Shown piece by piece: positions 1-5,025 of a DNA stretch of 7,232 nt; the stretch's first letter is position 1; every line of letters begins with the position of its first letter. The DNA comes from Acidimicrobiales bacterium (GTDB lineage: Bacteria; Actinomycetota; Acidimicrobiia; Acidimicrobiales; SZUA-35). Location of the stretch: positions 1 to 7,232 of the forward strand of contig JABDJU010000109.1 in the NCBI GenBank assembly GCA_013003325.1. The letters are read 5' to 3'. The translations under genes and the position numbers were made by a program. The notes beneath the pieces are model-generated. The model saw only the letters and a list, made by a program, of their open reading frames with translations. It did no database searches and was not told where the DNA came from.

Positions 1-1171
1 TCACGACCGGCCGGTTCCAGCGTGCTTTCGCAAACCGAAGAGGACTGACACCCCAGGTGCAGGTCAGCGGGTCAATCGACCCGACGGTGACCAATTTGCG
101 CAGTTCTGTGGCTTGAAGGTTTTCCTCTTCGACGGCCTCGGCCAAGCCGTAGAACTCATCTCGAAATCCGCTCGTCGCCGTGCAGATCGTGGCCAGTGTC
201 GGGGCCCCCTCAGCTATAGGAAGGGGGGGCAGTCCGATCGCCTCCCCGACCGCACGGGACAGTGAACGCCGACCCGATGCTGGTTGCCGGCGGATCTCGA
301 ACACCGGCACGAAAACCCGCACGCTGGCATCGAAGGGGTTCGATTCGGGAATCAAGACGCTGATGGCGTCGGCCTCGGCTTCGAACCGTTCCCACATTCG
401 CCCCGTATCCCGGGCGTTGATGATCGATACCGGTGCGACGAAGGCGAGACGGCCGCCGTCGTGAAGCACTTGGGACGCCCTCCACATGTGGATGGCGGCC
501 AGATCGGCATAGGGACCGAGGACCTCCGAGTGATGGTTCCGGTAGGCGGCCGCCTCCTCAGGGATTGCGCCCGACTTGAGCGGACTGGCGAAGGGTGGGT
601 TGCCGATGACGAGCCCGGGATCGGGCCAGGCTCCTGGCCATCGCTCCAGCGCGTCCATCACCGCGATCTGGGCCGGCTTCGGGGCGGCGACTCCGTGCTG
701 GAGCTGCCACGCACGAATCGCCATCGACGCTACATCTGCGGCGCCGCGATCGATCTCGATTCCCCCAACCCGGTCGACGCAGTCGGCGGGCGCAACCCCG
801 GAAGCCACCAGTCGGTCGAGCATCTCCAGCAAGAACACCCCTCCCCCGCAAGCGGGATCGACGGTGAACACGGGAAGCTCCCAGCCATCAAGGGCTGCAT
901 CGACCACGGCGGCAGCAAAGTCGGGGGGCGTGTAGTGAGCGCCGCGATCGTTGCGCTCGGCCGAGGAGCTAGCCCATTCGTGCAACCAGCCGAGCAATCG
1001 TGGGTTGGCCCAACCTCCCAGCGGCTCGGAAACGAGAATCCGCTGGCTCGACGGGGCGGCCACACGACCCTCGACCGCACATGCGTCGAGCACCGCGTCG
1101 GCGATACCTTCGACCCCGACGGTGGCCGCGTGGTGGAGCCACGCTGGATCGGGTCGGGGAACGGAGGCCAT
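1..1171 (-). CDS. N6-adenine DNA methyltransferase (Eco57I/TaqI-like), C-terminus cut by window edge
   Basis: Transfers a methyl group from S-adenosylmethionine to adenine N6 in DNA; the recognition site cannot be read from sequence. The frame is open for 390 codons from ATG 1171 to the left edge with no stop. Visible motifs are GAHYTPP (about residues 77-83, motif X region), DPACGGG (105-111, SAM-binding motif I), GIEID (137-141, acidic motif II) and NPPF (191-194, catalytic motif IV). The order X-I-IV is that of gamma-type N6 methylases. Further on, TSGFRDEFYGL and a short IDPLTCTWG stretch resemble the start of the target-recognition region in such proteins. ATG 1171 is the first start after the helicase stop, which is in the same frame three codons earlier; no good Shine-Dalgarno is seen. 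It is probably cotranscribed with the helicase. A nuclease domain or partner would lie beyond the left edge, so I cannot say whether it is an orphan methylase, part of a restriction system or a type IIG enzyme. The methylase call is firm; the role is not. Confidence 0.88.
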   Translation of the reverse strand, partial: MASVPRPDPAWLHHAATVGVEGIADAVLDACAVEGRVAAPSSQRILVSEPLGGWANPRLLGWLHEWASSSAERNDRGAHYTPPDFAAAVVDAALDGWELPVFTVDPACGGGVFLLEMLDRLVASGVAPADCVDRVGGIEIDRGAADVASMAIRAWQLQHGVAAPKPAQIAVMDALERWPGAWPDPGLVIGNPPFASPLKSGAIPEEAAAYRNHHSEVLGPYADLAAIHMWRASQVLHDGGRLAFVAPVSIINARDTGRMWERFEAEADAISVLIPESNPFDASVRVFVPVFEIRRQPASGRRSLSRAVGEAIGLPPLPIAEGAPTLATICTATSGFRDEFYGLAEAVEEENLQATELRKLVTVGSIDPLTCTWGVSPLRFAKARWNRPVV

Positions 1172-1180
1172 CGCCCGGCG

Positions 1181-2335
1181 CTAGGCGGCGGGATCCCACG
1201 CGGCCAGGTCAGCGAGGCGGGGATCGTTGCTGAACATCTCGACAATGGGAATGTCGAGTGCCAGGCGCTTCTGGAGCCGCTTCACATGCAGCTCTTCATT
1301 CCAACGAACCATCGACACCGCGAGCCCCGAACCACCCGCTCTGGCGGTTCGGCCCGAACGGTGGAGGTAGGTCTTGTGGTCGTCGGGCGCGTCGTAGTGG
1401 ATGACTACCTCGACGTCGTCGACATGGATTCCCCGTGCGGCGACGTCGGTCGCGACCAGCACGTTGGTCTGGCCCTGGGCGAAGGACGCGAGCGCCCGCT
1501 CGCGGTGACGCTGCCGAAGGTCTCCATGGATCGCCTGGGCGGCCACATCGAGTTTGCTGAGTTCGCTCGCCACCTTGTCGCAGGCCCGCTTGGTGTTGCA
1601 GAAAACGATGGTCCGCTGAACCGAGTTGGCGATCGACGCCACCACCTTGGCCTGGTCCATTTGGTGGACGTGGAGGAACCGATGGGTCATGTTCTCGACG
1701 GTCACTTCGTGGGCTGCGACCTCGTGAAAGACCGGGTCGGTCTGATACCGGCTGATCAGTGACCCGACCGCGCCGTCGAGGGTTGCGGAGAACAACAGGG
1801 TCTGGTGGTCGCCTTCGATGCGGCGGAGAATCCACTCGACCTGGGGGAGGAATCCCATGTCGGCCATGCGGTCGGCTTCGTCGATGACAACGCAATTCAC
1901 GTCGGAGACCGTGAGCGCCTTGCGATCGAGCAGGTCGATGAGTCGGCCGGGTGTGGCGACAACGATTTCGATGCCCTTGTTGAGCTTGTTGATTTGTTTG
2001 TCCATATCGGCGCCGCCATAGATGGCCATGGCGCGAAGATTCAGCGATCTTGCGAGCGGTGCCAACTCGTCGACGACCTGGGTGGCCAGTTCACGGGTGG
2101 GCACGAGCATGAGGGCGTGAAGAGTTCCGCGTTCGGCGCTGGCGAGCGCTTGGATCGTTGGGATCCCGAACGCGAGGGTCTTACCTGATCCGGTCTGGGC
2201 TTTGCCGCATACATCTCGCCCGTTTAGGGCATCCGGGATCGCAAGCTCCTGGATGGCAAAAGCGGACTGAATTCCTCGTTCTTCGAGGGCGGAAACAACC
2301 GGAGGTGCGACCCCAAGTTCAGAGAAAAGGGTCAT
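1181..2335 (-). CDS. DEAD-box ATP-dependent RNA helicase
   Basis: ATP-dependent unwinding or remodelling of RNA in the cytoplasm, as in ribosome assembly, mRNA decay or cold adaptation; the specific target is unknown. The 384-residue protein has every core motif in order: Q motif with F4 and Q29, AQTGSGKT (46-53, Walker A), PTREL (79-83), TPGR (128-131), DEAD (152-155), SAT (183-185), VFCNTKRA (244-251), ATDVAARGI (295-303) and HRSGRTAR (325-332). It is a minimal two-RecA-domain helicase. It ends about 50 residues after the last motif and lacks the basic or DbpA-type RNA-binding tail of many RhlE, CsdA or DbpA proteins, so substrate specificity probably comes from partners. The ATG at 2335 puts the Q-motif Phe at residue 4, normal for the family; a weak GAAAG lies about 9 nt upstream. 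It is divergent from the cyclase gene and reads toward the DNA methyltransferase, with which it shares a frame. RhlE-like is the nearest general label, but I do not assign a symbol. Confidence 0.96.
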   Translation of the reverse strand: MTLFSELGVAPPVVSALEERGIQSAFAIQELAIPDALNGRDVCGKAQTGSGKTLAFGIPTIQALASAERGTLHALMLVPTRELATQVVDELAPLARSLNLRAMAIYGGADMDKQINKLNKGIEIVVATPGRLIDLLDRKALTVSDVNCVVIDEADRMADMGFLPQVEWILRRIEGDHQTLLFSATLDGAVGSLISRYQTDPVFHEVAAHEVTVENMTHRFLHVHQMDQAKVVASIANSVQRTIVFCNTKRACDKVASELSKLDVAAQAIHGDLRQRHRERALASFAQGQTNVLVATDVAARGIHVDDVEVVIHYDAPDDHKTYLHRSGRTARAGGSGLAVSMVRWNEELHVKRLQKRLALDIPIVEMFSNDPRLADLAAWDPAA

Positions 2336-2450
2336 TGTGGTCTTTCGGCAGAGATTTCGTACTCAGGAGCGTAACGGCTCGAAACCTCTTTCTGGGGATG
2401 TCGTGCGTGCTCGGACGAAGCGGTCCTACAGGCGTTACTGTCGATATCCC
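2336..2450. promoter_or_regulatory. Divergent intergenic region with presumed promoters for helicase and cyclase
   Basis: These 115 nt separate the two divergent starts and must hold the promoter of each unless transcription comes from further away. On the plus strand TACTGT (2436-2441) fits the TANNNT -10 pattern. It would start transcription only a few bases before ATG 2451, which agrees with the lack of a Shine-Dalgarno there and suggests a near-leaderless cyclase mRNA. On the minus strand TACGCT (2373 to 2368) fits the same pattern and would give a leader of about 25 nt for the helicase. No convincing -35 boxes or operator palindrome were seen. The region is real; the individual promoter boxes are weak guesses. 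Confidence 0.35.
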
Positions 2451-2996
2451 ATGGAACCTGGTTATCTCGCGCCTCCCCCCTCGACCTATCGGGTTCGGCG
2501 CACCGTCGGCTTCATCGACCTGTCAGGGTTCACCGGGTTTTCGAACACCCACGGGGACGACGCCGCCGTCCAACAGCTCGAGGTGTTCCGGTCGATCGTG
2601 AGAGACACCAGCGCATCGTCGGGAGTCCGGGTCGCAAAGTGGCTGGGAGATGGCGCGATGTTCGGCGGCCATGAGGCACCGGCGGTGCTGTCGTGTCTGT
2701 TGCGGGTGATCCTTCGAGCTCGACACAAGGGCCTGCTCGAGGTGCACGGCGGGGTCACGACCGGACAGGTCATTCTGTTCGAAGGCGACGACTACATCGG
2801 AGCATCGGTCAACCTTGCCGCTCGTTTGGCCGACGTTGCGGGCCCGGGCGAGCTACTGGGTCCGGTCGATATCGTCCCCGGACTGTCGACGACCAACGCT
2901 GCGATCGGTGAGGTCGCGGTACCTGGGTTCGCAGATCCGATCCAGGTCGCAAACCTCGCCAAGGCGGCCCATCTCGTGGAGTCGTTGAACCTTTGA
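2451..2996 (+). CDS. Stand-alone class III adenylate cyclase catalytic domain protein
   Basis: Predicted to convert ATP to 3',5'-cyclic AMP as a homodimer. The 181-residue protein is essentially one cyclase domain. All six residues needed in class III enzymes are present at the expected spacing: metal-binding D23 (in FIDLSGFT) and D67 (in KWLGDG), adenine-specifying K63 and D114 (in GDDYIG), and transition-state N121 and R125 (in VNLAAR). The Lys/Asp pair argues for adenylate rather than guanylate cyclase. There is no signal peptide, membrane segment, HAMP or other sensory domain, so it should be cytosolic, with regulation unclear. ATG 2451 is chosen because the domain begins about residue 17. 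It has no Shine-Dalgarno. GTG 2403, in frame, would add 16 mostly basic residues behind a GGGGA at 2394-2398, but the spacing is only 4 nt. The stop overlaps the TTG start of the hydrolase gene, so the two are probably translationally coupled. Activity is inferred from residues only. Confidence 0.9.
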   Translation: MEPGYLAPPPSTYRVRRTVGFIDLSGFTGFSNTHGDDAAVQQLEVFRSIVRDTSASSGVRVAKWLGDGAMFGGHEAPAVLSCLLRVILRARHKGLLEVHGGVTTGQVILFEGDDYIGASVNLAARLADVAGPGELLGPVDIVPGLSTTNAAIGEVAVPGFADPIQVANLAKAAHLVESLNL

Positions 2997-3823
2997 GCGT
3001 CACCGACGACACCGAATTGCCGGACCCATCCTCTCTTCCCGGCTCTTGGCCGGTCGGCAAGGTAGCCGCTGTCTGGACCAACAAGAGCGGAGAACTCACA
3101 ACCCTCGGACCGGTGATCGACGGGTTTGGTCTCGCGTCGGTCACCAAACCCCTTTTCTCATATGCCCTGCTGGTCGCGTCGGAGGAAGGGACGCTCGGGC
3201 TCGATGACGCGCTCGGCCCTCCCGGTTCGACCGTGGCCCACGTAATGGCACACGCCTCAGGCCTCGGACCCGAAACTGGCGACCCGTCAACTGCGCCGGG
3301 CACGCGTCGCATCTACAGCAATGCCGGCTTCGACCTTCTCGGTGCTGCACTGGCCGATGCTGCGGGCATGAGCCCGGCGGATTACCTGAGGGAGGCGGTG
3401 TGTGAGCCCCTTGGCATGTCCTCCACTTGGCTCGAGGGTTCGCCGGCCCACGGGGCGGTGAGCACCGTCAGAGACCTGATTCGCTTCTGCGACGAAGTTC
3501 TCGATCCTGTGCTGATCCACACCACCACTCTCGAGCATGCCCTAGAGCCGTTCCTCCCTGAACTGATCGGCGTCTTACCAGGATTCGGGCGGCAGTCCCC
3601 GAACCCGTGGGCGCTCGGCTTCGAGATCCGGGGCACGAAACGACCGCATTGGAACGGCGCATCGGCGCCCGCACACACCGTCGGCCATTTCGGCGGGGCG
3701 GGCACGTTCCTATGGGTCGATCGCCGCGCCCGGCGGTTCGCGGTGTGCCTCACCGACACCCCGTTTGGACCCTGGGCAGGGCACGCGTGGCCGCTGTTCA
3801 ACGAAGCAATCCTGCGTTCCTGA
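2993..3823 (+). CDS. Serine hydrolase of the beta-lactamase / class C (PBP4*, family VIII esterase) fold
   Basis: A penicillin-binding-protein-like serine hydrolase; members of this fold include D-Ala-D-Ala peptidases, esterases and class C beta-lactamases, and the substrate here is unknown. The nucleophile motif is S49-V-T-K52 (in LASVTKP), the second motif is Y108-S-N110, and the third is H232-F-G234 in GHFGGAG, all in order at usual spacing. At 276 residues it is shorter than most relatives (about 350-400), with a trimmed N-terminus. I see no signal peptide or lipobox, so it is probably cytoplasmic, which speaks against a cell-wall PBP role and for an esterase or amidase-like role. The TTG start at 2993 shares TTGA with the cyclase stop; a GGAG at 2978-2981 lies 11 nt upstream. 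Another TTG at 3017 is possible, but the overlap favours the first. Fold and catalytic motifs are clear; function is open. Confidence 0.88.
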   Translation: MSVTDDTELPDPSSLPGSWPVGKVAAVWTNKSGELTTLGPVIDGFGLASVTKPLFSYALLVASEEGTLGLDDALGPPGSTVAHVMAHASGLGPETGDPSTAPGTRRIYSNAGFDLLGAALADAAGMSPADYLREAVCEPLGMSSTWLEGSPAHGAVSTVRDLIRFCDEVLDPVLIHTTTLEHALEPFLPELIGVLPGFGRQSPNPWALGFEIRGTKRPHWNGASAPAHTVGHFGGAGTFLWVDRRARRFAVCLTDTPFGPWAGHAWPLFNEAILRS

Positions 3824-3885
3824 GCGGCGTCGCCCAATCCGCGGGCAGACCTTCACCTGGGGCAAACTCTCGCCGATAGATCAGC

Positions 3886-4881
3886 ATGAGTTCGGATCGC
3901 TTCGCCCAGACCCGTGCTCGCCGCGCCCTTCAGGGACTCGGTCTCGAACTGCCGGACACATTGGTGCGGGCCGCCTCGACCCGAAACGAGGTGCACGTCG
4001 CACCCCGACAGGTCGTGCGGGTGAACTGCCGCCCTGATCAACGACTGCGCCGCGAGGGTCTGCTCTGCCAAGCGCTGCCTGGCGAAAGCTACTTCCCAAA
4101 CGTTCTGGGCTATTCGGGCGATACCGGGTACGACTTCGTTGTCATCGAACGCAAGCCCGGCAGGGCGGTGTCGCGGGCGTGGCCCGATATGGACAAAACG
4201 CGACGCCGCAAGTTCATCTCCGAGTTGTCGCGGGCCCTTCGCCTGCTCCACTCGGTGCCGACGCCACCGGTCGCGACCCGGATGCACGAGAACCCCCATC
4301 TTCTCAACCCTGCAGCAGTCAGCCCGGTCGTGCCGATCCTCATGGCCGTCGACGAGCTGATCGGCAAGGGCGACGTCGACCGAATGCTTCTGCAGGACAT
4401 CGCCGATCTCGTCAACGACCACGGCTCGGCACTCGACGACTACCACCAACGCACGCTGATCCACGGCGACCTCAGCTTCGAAAACGTGATGGTCGACGTC
4501 AACGGGCTCAGCGCCCTGCTCGACTTCGAGTGGTCCAGAGGGGCGCCCCCGGACCTCGAACTCGACGTTCTCCTGCGGTTCCTGCGGTTCCCCGAGGCCC
4601 ACGTCCCGCCCGACGTGGCGGCAACGCTCAGCTCCCTCGACTTCGAAGACGTCCCGGGATGGATCGCCGAGGACTACCCGGAGCTCTTCGCCCACCCCCG
4701 CGTCGTTGAACGCCTGGCGTTGTATTGCGTCGCATTCGACATGGCCGAACTTGTTCGAGCGACCTCGATTCCGTCGTTGTCGAACATGGGCCCGTTACAT
4801 CCGGTCCGCCGCCTCCAGAACCTTCTCGAAGGCGTCAGCCCGCTGCGCGAACAGCTGGATCGGCTCTCGCTCCGCACCTGA
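3886..4881 (+). CDS. Aminoglycoside-phosphotransferase-family small-molecule kinase, substrate unknown
   Basis: Predicted ATP- or GTP-dependent kinase of the APH/choline-kinase fold, phosphorylating a small hydroxylated or amino compound. The 331-residue protein shows an N-lobe strand VVRVNC followed by a helix with RREGLL, a hinge-like VVIERKPG, the catalytic loop H193-G-D195-L-S-F-E-N200 (Brenner motif), and the metal-binding D213-F-E215. D195 is the expected catalytic base, and N200 and D213 the metal ligands. Where many kinases have the ATP-anchoring Lys the strand has Arg, as in many APH-family sequences. The helical C-terminal part (about 225-331) probably forms the substrate pocket and matches nothing I can name. 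The family includes antibiotic kinases but mostly housekeeping ones, so resistance should not be assumed. The start at ATG 3886 lies 62 nt after the hydrolase stop without a clear Shine-Dalgarno. It could be cotranscribed with the cyclase and hydrolase genes. Confidence 0.85.
   Translation: MSSDRFAQTRARRALQGLGLELPDTLVRAASTRNEVHVAPRQVVRVNCRPDQRLRREGLLCQALPGESYFPNVLGYSGDTGYDFVVIERKPGRAVSRAWPDMDKTRRRKFISELSRALRLLHSVPTPPVATRMHENPHLLNPAAVSPVVPILMAVDELIGKGDVDRMLLQDIADLVNDHGSALDDYHQRTLIHGDLSFENVMVDVNGLSALLDFEWSRGAPPDLELDVLLRFLRFPEAHVPPDVAATLSSLDFEDVPGWIAEDYPELFAHPRVVERLALYCVAFDMAELVRATSIPSLSNMGPLHPVRRLQNLLEGVSPLREQLDRLSLRT
4572..4589 (+). repeat. Tandem 9-bp direct repeat inside the kinase gene
   Basis: The 9-mer CCTGCGGTT occurs twice back to back (4572-4580 and 4581-4589). 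In the kinase frame it gives the doubled peptide LRFLRF. It is in frame, so a gain or loss of one unit would change three residues without breaking the gene. It is probably an ordinary slippage product. Confidence 0.7.
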
Positions 4882-4942
4882 ACACCGCGTGGACACGCCA
4901 GCTCAAGTGCAGTCCCGCCAATCCCTCCACTGCGATTGCTCT

Positions 4943-4964
4943 GCGGGCCACTACGGTGGCCAGC
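4943..4964 (+). other. RNA hairpin with UACG (UNCG-type) tetraloop
   Basis: GGCCAC (4946-4951) pairs perfectly with GTGGCC (4956-4961) around the loop TACG. The loop is closed by a C-G pair, giving the C(UACG)G form known to be unusually stable in RNA. After one G/A mismatch the stem continues with GC/GC (4943-4944 with 4963-4964). No T-rich tail follows, so it is not a classical intrinsic terminator. It may be a tail-less terminator or 3' end stabiliser for the kinase transcript, or a structural element of the murA leader. ATG 4966 begins two bases after it, so that start would be poorly accessible in a transcript containing the hairpin. Confidence 0.6.
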
Positions 4965-5009
4965 GATGGCTTCTGCGTACACGCCTCCACGACCGAACGA
5001 CCCACGCAC

Positions 5010-5015
5010 AGGGAG
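5010..5015 (+). promoter_or_regulatory. Ribosome binding site AGGGAG deciding the murA start
   Basis: AGGGAG is a good Shine-Dalgarno match and lies 10 nt before GTG 5026. Neither ATG 4966 nor TTG 4936, both in the same frame, has a comparable site. This is why GTG 5026 is taken as the start. Confidence 0.65.
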
Positions 5016-5025
5016 CAATCCAGCA

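Larger units (their letters stand above)
4882..5025 (+). promoter_or_regulatory. Leader region upstream of murA
   Basis: This 144-nt stretch between the kinase stop and the preferred murA start has no convincing gene. It contains the hairpin at 4943-4964, a weaker inverted repeat GCAGT/ACTGC (4909-4913 and 4929-4933, 15-nt loop), and the murA ribosome binding site at its end. The murA frame stays open through its right half, so TTG 4936 or ATG 4966 could in principle extend the protein. I see no convincing -35/-10 pair; TACGGT (4952-4957) fits TANNNT but lies inside the hairpin. A murA-lgt promoter is likely somewhere here but not located. Confidence 0.4.

Noticed and set aside
730..1245. 171-codon minus-strand frame across the helicase-methyltransferase junction
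   Set aside because: It is out of frame with both real genes, rich in Pro/Ser/Arg, and without recognisable motifs; the in-frame methyltransferase with DPACGGG and NPPF explains the region.
284..1762. 492-codon open frame on the plus strand, antisense to the methyltransferase and helicase
   Set aside because: It matches no family, spans two opposite-strand genes with complete catalytic motifs, and is the kind of long antisense frame expected opposite high-GC coding sequence.
2993..3823. Secreted beta-lactamase
   Set aside because: The SxxK, YSN and HFG motifs fit the fold, but no signal peptide or lipobox is present and the protein is short, so a periplasmic or secreted resistance role is not supported.
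3824..3885. Terminator or promoter between hydrolase and kinase genes
   Set aside because: No stable hairpin with a T-tract and no convincing -35/-10 pair was seen in these 62 nt.
3853..4695. 280-codon minus-strand frame opposite the kinase gene
   Set aside because: The plus-strand frame has the HGD...N and DFE kinase motifs. The minus frame is an antisense shadow.
3886..4881. Antibiotic resistance gene (aminoglycoside kinase)
   Set aside because: Only the general APH fold motifs are present. Most members of this family in environmental actinobacteria are not resistance enzymes, and there is no mobile-element context.
4909..4933. Inverted repeat GCAGT/ACTGC with 15-nt loop
   Set aside because: Only 5 bp with a long loop and no T-tract; expected by chance in GC-rich DNA. 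Noted in the leader entry only.
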